NCBI RefSeq assembly: GCF_004634425.1 | Contig: NZ_SBJL01000004.1 | Span: 1-64,000 of the forward strand | Length of the DNA stretch: 64,000 nucleotides | Origin: Vitreimonas flagellata | GTDB taxonomy: Bacteria; Pseudomonadota; Alphaproteobacteria; Caulobacterales; Aquidulcibacteraceae | Direction of reading: 5' to 3' | Part shown: piece by piece, positions 31,010-39,567 of the stretch | How the letters are laid out: the number at the start of each line of letters is the position of its first letter | Position numbering within the stretch: the first letter of the stretch is position 1 | Notes under the pieces: model-generated | What the model was told of the DNA's origin: nothing | Seen by the model: only the letters and a program-made list of their open reading frames with translations | The model's database searches: none | Made by a program: the position numbers and the translations under genes

Positions 31010-31027
31010 GCGCGGCTTTCGCCGCGC
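31010..31027 (-). terminator. Terminator after the DUF2167 gene
   Basis: GCGCGGC and GCCGCGC (31010-31016, 31021-31027) enclose TTTC. On the minus strand TTCTTTTTTG follows, so it ends the DUF2167 transcript; it may also act on the Rieske gene transcript from the other side. Confidence 0.8.
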
Positions 31028-31055
31028 CTCAATCTCACTAAGCTGAATCAGCACC

Positions 31056-32033
31056 TTAAGCGGCCGCTTCTTCCTCGTCGTCCTCATCATCGTCGTCGCG
31101 ACGGCGCATCATCATGTAGCCGACGCCCGCGAGCACCACGACACCCAGCGCGATCCAAGGGAAATAGCCAGCCAAGCCGCCAAACGCGGTTTGCGCTTGC
31201 CCGCCGCCATCGCCAGCGGCTTCCGCCGTGCCGCTCTCCGCCGCCACGCCGGTTACCAAGCCCGGTATCGAATAGGCCGAGACTTGGTCGCTTGCCGCTT
31301 GGAAATCCGCATGCGTGCGGCCAGTCGGGAAGCTCAGCATGTTCTGCATTTCAGACGCCGCCGCTTCGATCGCTGGCATTTGGTCGGCGCTACCGATGCT
31401 CGTCATCGTCGCCACGCCATAGCGGCCCAGCAATTTCAATTCGTGACGGAAATCCTTGCCTTGGCCGCCGCCAGGTGCAGCCGTGCGCTCAGCCCACACG
31501 ACTTGCGGCGTGCCTTCAGCGACAAACGCCGGCATCACCGCGAAGCCTTCGAATGGCTTGTTCTGTGCCGCGCGCGCATCGCGTGTTTGCGTTTCGAGAT
31601 TGGTGTCGCTCAAGCCCGAGGCTGTTTCCGCCTGCACGTAGCCAATTGCGTCGTAGGAAATCACCGTCGCCCAAACATTGTTGGCGCGCACGTCTGTGTT
31701 CGCCGGCGCGAGTAGGCCAAGCACGGTGCCGCTCGGCGCCGTTGCGTTGTTGCGTTGCAGGAAGGCGTACGCTTCTTCCGCCGAATAGAGCCTGTAGCCG
31801 TTTGGTACGTTGATCGTGAGTTCGTCGCCGTTCAGCGGGATCACGCCCGAGCGGCCTTCGGCAGGCGCGGCGGCAGGCTGAGCCGCTGGCGGCGTTGCCG
31901 GTTGAACAGGTTGCGCGCGCACTGGCGGCGCGGCGACATCAGGTCCGGCAGTGCCCGGACCATCGGCAAAAGCAGGTGTGGCGACGAAGATCGCCAGCGC
32001 GGCAAAAAGGGCGCGCGTTACATTCTTGCGCAT
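31056..32033 (-). CDS. DUF2167 family membrane-anchored protein
   Basis: The 325-residue protein has a signal peptide (cleavage after ATPAFA, residue about 23), a Pro/Ala-rich linker (about 25-58), a globular DUF2167 domain with ELTINVPNGYRLYSAEEAYA and NVWATVISYDAIGYVQAE, and a C-terminal membrane helix at about 286-305 followed by MMRRRDDDDEDDEEEAAA. It is probably anchored in the inner membrane with the acidic tail in the cytosol. The function of this family is unknown. Confidence 0.85.
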   Translation of the reverse strand: MRKNVTRALFAALAIFVATPAFADGPGTAGPDVAAPPVRAQPVQPATPPAAQPAAAPAEGRSGVIPLNGDELTINVPNGYRLYSAEEAYAFLQRNNATAPSGTVLGLLAPANTDVRANNVWATVISYDAIGYVQAETASGLSDTNLETQTRDARAAQNKPFEGFAVMPAFVAEGTPQVVWAERTAAPGGGQGKDFRHELKLLGRYGVATMTSIGSADQMPAIEAAASEMQNMLSFPTGRTHADFQAASDQVSAYSIPGLVTGVAAESGTAEAAGDGGGQAQTAFGGLAGYFPWIALGVVVLAGVGYMMMRRRDDDDEDDEEEAAA

Positions 32034-32112
32034 GGGTAGTCTCCCTCGCGCGCCCGGTCCGGGCGCTTCCCCCGAGTCGGTGATTAACCAATCTCGCGAG
32101 CTTTGTCGCGCG

Positions 32113-33009
32113 TCAGCGCGTGACAGCTGCGCGAAGTTCCCCTGACGCGCGAGTCATCGCGTCATTTATGGCGCTGCGCCACTCAGCGATGCTGGTCGCG
32201 GCCTGCGCGGCTTGTGGATAGGTCACGCCGCGCGACGAGTTGACGACGCCGCCCTCCAAACCTTTCCCGCTTGCAACAAAGCCAGCCACCGCGTCCGCGG
32301 CGCTCGCGCCCTGTGCGCCGTAACCCGGCACTAGGAACAGCGCGTGGGGCATAGCCTCGCGCAGCGCGCGCGCTTCCTCCGGATAGGTCGCGCCGGCCAC
32401 CGCCATCAGGCCCGACCAATCGCTCGCGCCCAAAAGGCGCTGCGTTTCCGGCGCCAGCATCTCGGCAACGCGCCGCCATACCGGTGCGCCGCCAACTTGC
32501 AGATCTTGCACATCGCCCGCGCCCGGATTCGAGGTGCGCACCAGCACGGCGACGCCTTTGCCCTCGCGCTGCGCCAACGTGACGAACGGCTCGAGCGTGT
32601 CCTTGCCCATGTAGGGGTTCACCGTGACGCAATCGGCGTTGAAGCCCGGCTTCGGCCCCAGCGACGCGCGCGCATAGCCTTCCGCCGTCGTGCCGATGTC
32701 GCCGCGCTTGGCGTCGAGGATCACGATCATGCCGGTATCGGTCGCATGCTGGCACAACATGCGCGCCACTGCGTAGCCCATCTCGCCGAATTGCTCGAAC
32801 AGACCAAGCTGCGGCTTCAACACGCCGCAATGTTTGGCCGCCACGTCGATCACGCTCGCGCCGAACTTTAGCAGCGCTTGCATATCTTCGCGCACGTCGC
32901 CGAAGAGCGCCGCAGGAATTTTATCCGCGAATGGATCGAGCCCAACGCAGAGCGGCGTGTTGTGGCGGCGGACGCTTTCGATCAAGCGATCTGCGAAAGG
33001 TGCGGTCAT
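32113..33009 (-). CDS. pyrF: Orotidine 5'-phosphate decarboxylase (type 2)
   Basis: The 298-residue enzyme makes UMP from OMP, the last step of pyrimidine synthesis. The catalytic Lys-Asp array is VILDAKRGDIGTTAEGYA at about residues 96-113; CVTVNPYMGKDTLEPF and NSSRGVTYPQ bind the substrate. The length and the AKRGDIGTTA form indicate the type 2 subfamily. Its start overlaps the stop of the protease gene by four bases (33006-33009), so they form an operon. Confidence 0.93.
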   Translation of the reverse strand: MTAPFADRLIESVRRHNTPLCVGLDPFADKIPAALFGDVREDMQALLKFGASVIDVAAKHCGVLKPQLGLFEQFGEMGYAVARMLCQHATDTGMIVILDAKRGDIGTTAEGYARASLGPKPGFNADCVTVNPYMGKDTLEPFVTLAQREGKGVAVLVRTSNPGAGDVQDLQVGGAPVWRRVAEMLAPETQRLLGASDWSGLMAVAGATYPEEARALREAMPHALFLVPGYGAQGASAADAVAGFVASGKGLEGGVVNSSRGVTYPQAAQAATSIAEWRSAINDAMTRASGELRAAVTR

Positions 33010-33857
33010 CTGTTCAACGGCCCATCGCCGGGCGCAACGCAGACCACTTGCGCCACTGCAAGCTCGCGCCGCAAATCATCCGATTGCTGGCCGTAATTGT
33101 CTGAGGTGAGGCGCGGCGCTGGAGCGCCAGCGGCTTCAACTTGTTCAACGCGCAACAAGCGCAACACCGATGAGGGCGCGGCCGTGTAAATGCGCCCGCG
33201 GCGCGCGGATTCCGCGATCGTTACCCCAATCACTTGGCCGTTCGATGAGAATGCAGGCCCACCGCTAATGCCGGCAAGCGAACCGCCGAGGCCCGACGTA
33301 CGGCCAAGCTCAGCCCATGCCAGCACCGGCTCTTCAACATCGTAACGGCCGCGCGCAACGAGCGTCTCGCGGCCAATCAAGCGCGAATACGCTTCGCCTG
33401 GCCTGCCTTGCGGAAAGCCGACATGGAAGGCGCGTTGGCCAATTTGGAAATCGCGCTCTGACGTGTCGAGCGCCAGCGCTACCGGCGCTTGGTCCGTGCG
33501 CAGCAGCGCAAGGTCGGCAAACAGCGCGCGCTTCACTTCGGTGACCTGCACGGCTTGGCCGCGCGAGACGATAAGGCCGACATGCTCGCATCCGTCGACG
33601 ACGTGGCGCGCCGTCAGCCACCAACCTTCCTCTGAAATCGCAAACGCTGACCCCATTCCAGACGAAACGGGGCCGACTTCAACCAGCACTTCGGGATCAT
33701 AGATCGAGGGCGGCGGCAGATAGGAGCCGTTCACCGATGACGGCGCATCTGGCAGCGCTTCCGGTGCGTCCGCGCGTTGGTCGATGCGGAACAGTACAAA
33801 CACCACCGCCGCGATGACGATGATGTAGAGCAACCAGTCCGGGATCAGACGAAACAA
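33006..33857 (-). CDS. Membrane-anchored trypsin-like serine protease
   Basis: The 283-residue protein has an N-terminal membrane helix (about 7-25) and a periplasmic chymotrypsin-fold domain. The triad is visible: His in WWLTARHVVDGCEHVG at about 83, Asp in LFADLALLRTDQ, and Ser in LAGISGGPAFSSNG at about 202. No PDZ domain follows, so it is not a complete DegP/HtrA. The C-terminus (LRRELAVAQVVCVAPGDG) is unassigned. The gene is between the DUF350 gene (1 base apart) and pyrF (overlap), a transcriptional unit often seen in this lineage, I believe, though that is from memory of similar gene orders. Confidence 0.85.
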   Translation of the reverse strand: MFRLIPDWLLYIIVIAAVVFVLFRIDQRADAPEALPDAPSSVNGSYLPPPSIYDPEVLVEVGPVSSGMGSAFAISEEGWWLTARHVVDGCEHVGLIVSRGQAVQVTEVKRALFADLALLRTDQAPVALALDTSERDFQIGQRAFHVGFPQGRPGEAYSRLIGRETLVARGRYDVEEPVLAWAELGRTSGLGGSLAGISGGPAFSSNGQVIGVTIAESARRGRIYTAAPSSVLRLLRVEQVEAAGAPAPRLTSDNYGQQSDDLRRELAVAQVVCVAPGDGPLNR

Positions 33858-33858
33858 A

Positions 33859-34305
33859 TCAGCCGCCTCTGATCATGCTCACATTGGGATCGGCGACCGC
33901 GCCCGAAAGGATCAGCGCCAAACCAATTTTCACGCTCATCAAAAATACCGCTGCTGCCACATCACCTTCGGCAATCCGGCGCGGCAGGCCGCGCAGGAAC
34001 ATATCTGCAAAACGGAACGCCAGCAGCTGGATCAGCAGCGTCACCACGCCCCAGATCAGCAAATCCCAGACCCCGAACGAGTGGGCGAGGCAGGAGCCCA
34101 AAGGAATGGCAAGGCCGACCACAACGCCGCCAAAAGCAAGCGAAGCCGACGGATTGCCGGCGCGGATCAAGGCCAGCTCTTTATGCGGCGTCATAATGAC
34201 GTAGATGATCAGCGAGGCGATGAAGAGGCCGAGCGCCACACCTAACTGAATGATGAAATCCGGAAATCCCGCGACGAAGGCATTGATAGGCGCGGAAAAA
34301 TCCAT
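33859..34305 (-). CDS. DUF350 family membrane protein
   Basis: The 148-residue protein has four apolar segments at about 15-37, 55-75, 82-102 and 118-138, with MDFSAPINAFVAGFPDFIIQ at the N-terminus and the family phrases AGNPSASLAFGGVVVGLAIP and WDLLIWGVVTLLIQLLAFRF. This is the DUF350/UPF0719 pattern, a pair of two-helix repeats. The function is unknown. It is first in the unit with the protease and pyrF. Confidence 0.85.
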   Translation of the reverse strand: MDFSAPINAFVAGFPDFIIQLGVALGLFIASLIIYVIMTPHKELALIRAGNPSASLAFGGVVVGLAIPLGSCLAHSFGVWDLLIWGVVTLLIQLLAFRFADMFLRGLPRRIAEGDVAAAVFLMSVKIGLALILSGAVADPNVSMIRGG

Positions 34306-34399
34306 GACGTGTCCCTCGCGTGCCGCAGGCCGGCTATATCCCCGCCTGCGCTAGCGGTTCCGGGTGACGCGCGCAAGACGACCAGAAGAAGGTAAGCAC

Positions 34400-35182
34400 A
34401 TGAGCGAACGTAAAGCCGCATTGGTAACCGGCTCAACCAGCGGGATTGGCCTCGGCGTCGCCACCGCCTTCGCCAAAGCCGGCATGAACGTCACCCTCAA
34501 CGGCCTGGGCGATCCTAACGAAATTGAGAAGGTTCGCGCCGCGCTCGCCGCCGAAACCGGCGTTGAGGTCCGCTACGACGGCGCCAATCTGATGCAGCCC
34601 GAGGCCTGCGCCGGCATGGTCGACAGTGCGGTCGGCGCGTTTGGTCGCCTCGATGTGCTCGTGAACAACGCCGGCATCCAATATGTGTCGCCGATCGAGG
34701 ATTTCCCGGTCGACAAATGGAACGCGATCATCGCGCTCAATCTCTCCGCCGCGTTCCACGCCATTCGCGCCGCCATGCGCCCGATGAAGGAGCGCAAATA
34801 CGGCCGCATCATCAACATCGCCTCCGCGCACGCGCATGTCGCCTCACCATTCAAGTCGGCTTACGTCGCCGCCAAGCACGGCATTTTGGGTTTGACCAAA
34901 ACGGTCGCGCTCGAAAGCGCGGCGTTCGGCGTGCGCTGCAACGCCATCTCGCCTGGTTACGTGCTGACGCCGTTGGTCGAGAACCAAATCCCGGACACGA
35001 TGAAGGCGCGCAACATGACGCGCGAACAAGTCATCAATGACGTGCTGCTCGCCGCGCAGCCGACAAAAGAGTTCGTGAAAATCGAAGATGTCGCCGGCAT
35101 CGCGCTCTTCCTCACCACGCCCGCCGCCGATCAAATCAACGGCGCGTCGCTCAGTGTAGACGGCGGCTGGACGGCGCAGTGA
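34400..35182 (+). CDS. bdhA: 3-Hydroxybutyrate dehydrogenase (SDR family)
   Basis: ATG at 34400 follows AGAAGG. The 260-residue short-chain dehydrogenase oxidises 3-hydroxybutyrate to acetoacetate. Features: TGSTSGIGLGVATAFAKAG (cofactor loop), NNAGIQYVSPIEDFPVDKWN, IINIASAHAHVASPFKSAYV with catalytic Ser, then Y-V-A-A-K, and RCNAISPGYVLTPLVENQIP. The AHAHVASPFKSAY segment and the QIPD region are specific for bacterial D-3-hydroxybutyrate dehydrogenase. Its stop overlaps the GTG of the patatin-like gene, suggesting joint use in polyhydroxybutyrate turnover. Confidence 0.92.
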   Translation: MSERKAALVTGSTSGIGLGVATAFAKAGMNVTLNGLGDPNEIEKVRAALAAETGVEVRYDGANLMQPEACAGMVDSAVGAFGRLDVLVNNAGIQYVSPIEDFPVDKWNAIIALNLSAAFHAIRAAMRPMKERKYGRIINIASAHAHVASPFKSAYVAAKHGILGLTKTVALESAAFGVRCNAISPGYVLTPLVENQIPDTMKARNMTREQVINDVLLAAQPTKEFVKIEDVAGIALFLTTPAADQINGASLSVDGGWTAQ

Positions 35183-36252
35183 GTCGGGCGAAAGTCAAAC
35201 CGAAGCCAATCTCGCTCGCGCTGCAGGGCGGCGGCGCGCTCGGCGCTTACACCTGGGGTGCGCTCGATCGTTTGCTGGAGGATGAGCGCATCGCCATCAA
35301 GGCGGTGTCGGGCTCATCCGCCGGCGCGATGTGCGCGGTGGTGTTGGCTGATGGCTTCCGCGAAGGCGGCGCGGAGTGCGCGCGCGCGAAGCTGCGCCAA
35401 TTCTGGGAAAGCATCGCGCGCGAAGGGCGGACCAATCCCTATCGCCGCACGCCGATGATGGCGTTCTTGAACGCGTTCAAGCCCGGTTGGGCGCCTGAAT
35501 CCTACCTCGCCATGTGGGCAGACATCGCCTCGCGTTGGGCGAGCCCTTACGATTTCAACCCGCTCAATGTGAATCCGCTCAAAGAAGTCGTGAACGAACT
35601 GGTCAATTTCGAACACGTGCGCGCCTGCGATGAGATTCAGCTCTTCATCGGCGCCACCAATGTCGAAACCGGCCGCATCCGTATCTTCAAAAATGCCGAA
35701 CTCACCGCCGATCACGTCATGGCGTCCGCGTGTCTGCCGCAACTCTTCCAAGCCGTCATGATCGATGGCGCGCCGTATTGGGATGGCGGTTACACCGGCA
35801 ATCCCGCACTCTTTCCGTTGTTCGGAGTCGAAGCTACGCGCGACATCGTTATCGTGCAGATCAACCCGATCGAGCGGGCCGGCGCGCCGCGCTCGCCGGT
35901 GGAAATCACCGCGCGCGTCGCCGAGATCAATTTCAACGCCAATCTCTTGAGCGAACTCCGCGCCATCGAGTTTGTCGGCCGCATGCTCGATCAGCAAATG
36001 CTCCCGTCGAAGCGCTATCGCAAAATGCTGGTGCACAACGTCAGCGAAGGGACAGCGCTTACGCCGCTTGGCCTGGGCGTCGATCTCAACACCGACATTG
36101 GCTTCTTCAATAGGCTGTTTGAAACCGGGCGCACCGCCGCCGACCAATGGCTTGCCGAGCATTTTGACGCTCTCGGTCAACGCTCCACCGTTGATCTCGC
36201 CGCCATGTTTCGCGATGACCCCGCACCCGGCGAAGCCAAGCCGCTGCGCTAA
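35179..36252 (+). CDS. Patatin-like hydrolase, possible PHB depolymerase
   Basis: GTG at 35179 overlaps the bdhA stop. The 357-residue cytosolic protein has the patatin dyad: SLALQGGGALGAYTWGALDR (oxyanion loop), SGSSAGAMCAVVLADG (Ser at about 47), and Asp in YWDGGYTGNPALFP near 200. No signal peptide or lipobox is present. Patatin-type hydrolases next to bdhA occur in PHA-storing alphaproteobacteria. The bdhA coupling makes an intracellular polyhydroxybutyrate or lipid hydrolase plausible; no PHA synthase or phasin gene is in the window, so the substrate is inference. Confidence 0.85.
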   Translation: MSRAKVKPKPISLALQGGGALGAYTWGALDRLLEDERIAIKAVSGSSAGAMCAVVLADGFREGGAECARAKLRQFWESIAREGRTNPYRRTPMMAFLNAFKPGWAPESYLAMWADIASRWASPYDFNPLNVNPLKEVVNELVNFEHVRACDEIQLFIGATNVETGRIRIFKNAELTADHVMASACLPQLFQAVMIDGAPYWDGGYTGNPALFPLFGVEATRDIVIVQINPIERAGAPRSPVEITARVAEINFNANLLSELRAIEFVGRMLDQQMLPSKRYRKMLVHNVSEGTALTPLGLGVDLNTDIGFFNRLFETGRTAADQWLAEHFDALGQRSTVDLAAMFRDDPAPGEAKPLR

Positions 36253-36288
36253 CCCTTCCCTAACCACGACGGCGCATTTTCACGTCTC

Positions 36289-36732
36289 ATGCAAAGGCGC
36301 GCCCTTCTTGTTGGCTTATGTGCGGCGCTCGTCGCCGGGCCCGCCGCCGCGGCTGGCGGTTCGGGCGGGGGTAGCCAAGCGCCCGCCACGCGCCAGGAGC
36401 GCCTGACCTCCGCCGAATCGTTCGTGCCGATGCCGACGCTTTCGGCGGGCGTGCTGCAACGCGCCTCCACACGCGGCACGCTCGTCGTCGACATGGGCAT
36501 CGACGTGCCGGATGCGGCCCTGCGCGAGCGCGCACAACGCAACGGGCCCCGCTTACGTGATGCGCTTCGCACCGCTTTGGCGGTCTATGCGAACACTTAC
36601 TATCGCGACCGGACCGCGCCGGACCCAACGCAGCTTACGAGATTGATGCAGCAATCCATCGATCAAGCGCTCGGCGCGCCAGGCGCCCGCGTACTGCTGG
36701 TCAACATCATCTATCAACGCCGCAGCTCTTAA
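36289..36732 (+). CDS. Secreted protein, Tat- or FliL-like, unknown function
   Basis: The 147-residue product begins MQRRALLVGLCAALVAGPAA with cleavage after AAA at about 22. A Gly/Ser-rich linker follows, then a domain with STRGTLVVDMGIDVPDAALR, RERAQRNGPRLRDALRTALA and APGARVLLVNIIYQRRS. The strand-helix-helix-strand pattern and the terminal L-L-V-N-I-I-Y-Q remind me of FliL-like periplasmic domains, but no diagnostic motif is present. Its stop overlaps the convergent lipoprotein gene by four bases. Confidence 0.7.
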   Translation: MQRRALLVGLCAALVAGPAAAAGGSGGGSQAPATRQERLTSAESFVPMPTLSAGVLQRASTRGTLVVDMGIDVPDAALRERAQRNGPRLRDALRTALAVYANTYYRDRTAPDPTQLTRLMQQSIDQALGAPGARVLLVNIIYQRRSS

Positions 36733-37265
36733 GCGCCCCGGCAGGCGATTGGCATCACGATGTGCGTAACGCTGCCTTGCGCGGGCGCGCGATAAATCTG
36801 GCGCGGCTCGTCGCGCGTGATCACGGTTTCGTTCGCGCCCATGATCTGACGCTCAACCAACGTGAATGTCTGCTCGTTGCAATTGAAGCGATAGTGCAGG
36901 CGCTGTTGCGTGAAGCGGATCGTGGTGCGCGTGGTTTCCGTTTCGTATTGGTAGGGCTGCTCCTGTCCGTGCGTGACCTGCACCCAAATGTCGGCCGTCG
37001 AACCATCGGCGCTGCGCGTGATCGTGCGCTGGTTGAAATGCACCTGTCCCAAACACTCCTGGTCCGCGGCGCCTTCGCCCCGGCAATCGCGTTGCCGCGC
37101 CACCAGGAGCCAATCGGGCAAATTCTGCGTCGAGCCGAGCATCACCTCGTCTGCGCCGCCTTGCGCCGCTGGGGCTTCGCCACCGCTAGGCGCGGCAGGC
37201 TGGCCGCACGCCGCCAGCGTGAACATGCAGAGGAGGGCTGCGAGCTTCCGCATCAGTGCTTTCAT
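36729..37265 (-). CDS. Lipoprotein of unknown function
   Basis: The 178-residue product has a lipoprotein signal (KLAALLCMFTLAACGQPAAP, Cys at about 20; M1 or M5 start). The mature domain is beta-rich and holds four further cysteines in RDCRGEGAADQECLGQ, FNCNEQ and IACRGA, which could form two disulphides. It resembles small outer-membrane or periplasmic surface-adhesin-like domains by layout only. It converges with the secreted protein at 36289 and is followed upstream by an SDR gene. Confidence 0.75.
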   Translation of the reverse strand: MKALMRKLAALLCMFTLAACGQPAAPSGGEAPAAQGGADEVMLGSTQNLPDWLLVARQRDCRGEGAADQECLGQVHFNQRTITRSADGSTADIWVQVTHGQEQPYQYETETTRTTIRFTQQRLHYRFNCNEQTFTLVERQIMGANETVITRDEPRQIYRAPAQGSVTHIVMPIACRGA

Positions 37266-37301
37266 TCTCTCAATGTTGGACGGGGGAACCGGATCGGCAA
37301 A

Positions 37302-38081
37302 TCACATAGCCGAGATGCCGCCATCGACTTTCAGTTCCGCGCCCGTGACGAACCGGCTTTCATCCGAAAGGAGATAGATCGCCGCCAGGGCGATGTCCGC
37401 TGGCTGGCCAATGCGACCCAGGGGAACCTGCCGCGCCAATTTCGCCTCGGCCTCTTCGGCCCCGAACATCGCCCGCAGCGGATCCAGAATCGGCGTGCTG
37501 ATGAAGGTCGGATGGATCGAGTTCGAGCGCACGTCGAGCTTCTTCTTTGCGCAATAGAGCGCGATGTTCTTGGAGAGGTGCAGCACCGCCGCCTTGGACG
37601 CGTTGTATGCCGGCGTATTCCAGCTCGCGATGATGCCGGCGATCGAGCTGATGTTCACGATCGAGGCCGGTTGGTTGGCGGCAAGATATTTGATCGCGTA
37701 CTTCGCGCCCAAGAACACCGAATCGACATTGATGCTCATGATGCGCTTGAAGGTCGCGAAATCGAGCTCTTCGACGCCGCCCTTGTCGCCCGCGACGCCG
37801 GCATTGTTCACCAGCCCCGAAATGCCGCCCATCGCGTTGTTCGCCGCTTCGAGCGCTGCGATCCATTGCGCTTCGTTCGTGACATCGAGTGCATAGGCTG
37901 AAGCCGTGCCCGCACCGTGCGTCGCGTTGATCTCAGCGGCGGTTTTTTCCGCGCCAGCCGAATTGATGTCCGCGATCGCGACCTTGCCGCCTTCGGCCGC
38001 CACCGCCGCCGCGATCGCCGCACCCAGACCCTGCGCTGCGCCAGTCACAAACACCTTCTTACCCGCAACACGCCCGGCCAT
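37302..38081 (-). CDS. SDR family oxidoreductase
   Basis: The 259-residue classical short-chain dehydrogenase has the cofactor motif VFVTGAAQGLGAAIA, Asp in IADINSAG (NAD preference), NNAGVAGDKGG, catalytic Ser in IVNISSIAGIIASW, and Y-N-A-S-K at about 160-164; LGRIGQPADIALAAIYLLSD and VDGGISAM end it. The substrate is unknown; 3-alpha/20-beta-hydroxysteroid or cyclohexanol dehydrogenase-like members share this pattern. It is monocistronic, divergent from cydA. Confidence 0.9.
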   Translation of the reverse strand: MAGRVAGKKVFVTGAAQGLGAAIAAAVAAEGGKVAIADINSAGAEKTAAEINATHGAGTASAYALDVTNEAQWIAALEAANNAMGGISGLVNNAGVAGDKGGVEELDFATFKRIMSINVDSVFLGAKYAIKYLAANQPASIVNISSIAGIIASWNTPAYNASKAAVLHLSKNIALYCAKKKLDVRSNSIHPTFISTPILDPLRAMFGAEEAEAKLARQVPLGRIGQPADIALAAIYLLSDESRFVTGAELKVDGGISAM

Positions 38082-38184
38082 GATGTCCTCCCTTTATGTC
38101 GCGCGACTGTGTGGCGCGGCGCGGCAAAGCGCAAGCTTGGCCAAGCTGGCGTTGCGGCATAGGTTGCCTCCAACGAGGTGACGC

Positions 38185-39567
38185 ATGGAATGGGACGCGC
38201 TGCTTTTATCGCGTTTGCAATTCGCATTCACGATCGGCTTTCACATCATCTTTCCGGCCTTCACGATCGGGCTTGCGTCATTTCTCGCCGTGCTTGAAGG
38301 CCTGTGGCTCTTCACAAAGAAGCCGATCTTCAAGAACCTCTACCTTTTCTGGGTGAAGATCTTCGCGCTGTCGTTCGGCATGGGCGTCGTCTCCGGCGTC
38401 GTCATGTCCTACCAGTTCGGCACGAATTGGAGCTTGTTCTCCTCCATCACCGGCAGTGTGATAGGGCCGCTTCTGGCCTACGAAGTGCTCACCGCGTTTT
38501 TCCTTGAAGCGTCTTTCCTCGGCATCATGCTATTCGGGTGGAAGCGAGTGGGGCCGGGGCTGCACTTCTTCTCCACCTGCGCTGTCGCAATCGGCACGCT
38601 GATCAGCGCGTTCTGGATTCTTGCCGCCAATTCTTGGATGCAGACGCCGCAGGGTTGGACCTGGGCCGATGACGACACGATGATCGCGACCAATTTCATC
38701 GACGTGATTTTCAATCCGTCTCTGCCGAGCCGCTTCGCGCATATGGTGCTCGCCGCTTATCTCACCACGGCGATGGTCGTCGCCGGCGCCTCGGCGTTTG
38801 CGCTCTTGAAGAATAGAGCCCTGCCGGAGAGTCGTATGGCGTTGCGCATGGCGATTCTGATGATGGCCATCGTCGCACCGATGCAGATCGTTGTCGGTCA
38901 CGAGAGCGGCGTCGTCGCGCACGAGCACCAACCGGCCAAAGTCGCGGCGATGGAGGGCTGGTGGCAAACGCAAACACAGCAGCCCACAATTCTCTTCGCC
39001 TGGCCGGACGAGGCGGCCGAACGCAATCATTTTGAGTTCGGCTTGCCAGGACTTGGCTCTTGGGTTGTCGCCGGCGACGCCAACGCGGAAGTGCAGGGGC
39101 TCGACGCGTTCGCACCCGAAGATCGCCCGCCGGTTTGGATCGTATTCTGGTCTTTCCGAATTATGGTGGCGATGGGCTTGGCGATGGTGACGCTTGGTCT
39201 TTGGGGCGCGGCGGCTTGGGCGCTCAAACGTCTTGACGCCGCCACATGGTATCATCGCGCGCTCGTGCTCGCGGCGCCCAGCGGCTTCGTCGCCGTGCTC
39301 ACCGGTTGGATCACTGCCGAAGTCGGACGCCAGCCCTATGTCGTCTATGGCGTGCTGCGCACCGCCGACGCCGTCTCACCGGTCAGCGCCGCTTCAGTCG
39401 CGACGTCGCTCATCTTCTTCATGGTCGTGTACGCGATCGTGTTCAGCGCTGGCGCTCTCTATATTCTGCGTCTTATAGCCAAAGGGCCGGAGAGCGACGA
39501 GCCGCCGCCGCAATCCAAGCAACCGCCCGGTACGCCGCTCGGCGCCGCGATCGAGGAGGCGCCGTGA
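38185..39567 (+). CDS. cydA: Cytochrome bd ubiquinol oxidase subunit I (CIO type)
   Basis: The 460-residue integral membrane protein carries haems b558, b595 and d. Visible features: LLSRLQFAFTIGFHIIFPAF with His19 (haem ligand), MSYQFGTNWSLF, the second ligand His in FAHMVLAAYL at about 183, and the quinol-binding GRQPYVVYGVLRTADAVSPV. The short Q-loop and the GRQPYVVYG motif fit the cyanide-insensitive oxidase (CioA) subgroup. It oxidises ubiquinol and reduces oxygen without proton pumping. Its stop overlaps the cydB start by one base. Confidence 0.95.
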   Translation: MEWDALLLSRLQFAFTIGFHIIFPAFTIGLASFLAVLEGLWLFTKKPIFKNLYLFWVKIFALSFGMGVVSGVVMSYQFGTNWSLFSSITGSVIGPLLAYEVLTAFFLEASFLGIMLFGWKRVGPGLHFFSTCAVAIGTLISAFWILAANSWMQTPQGWTWADDDTMIATNFIDVIFNPSLPSRFAHMVLAAYLTTAMVVAGASAFALLKNRALPESRMALRMAILMMAIVAPMQIVVGHESGVVAHEHQPAKVAAMEGWWQTQTQQPTILFAWPDEAAERNHFEFGLPGLGSWVVAGDANAEVQGLDAFAPEDRPPVWIVFWSFRIMVAMGLAMVTLGLWGAAAWALKRLDAATWYHRALVLAAPSGFVAVLTGWITAEVGRQPYVVYGVLRTADAVSPVSAASVATSLIFFMVVYAIVFSAGALYILRLIAKGPESDEPPPQSKQPPGTPLGAAIEEAP

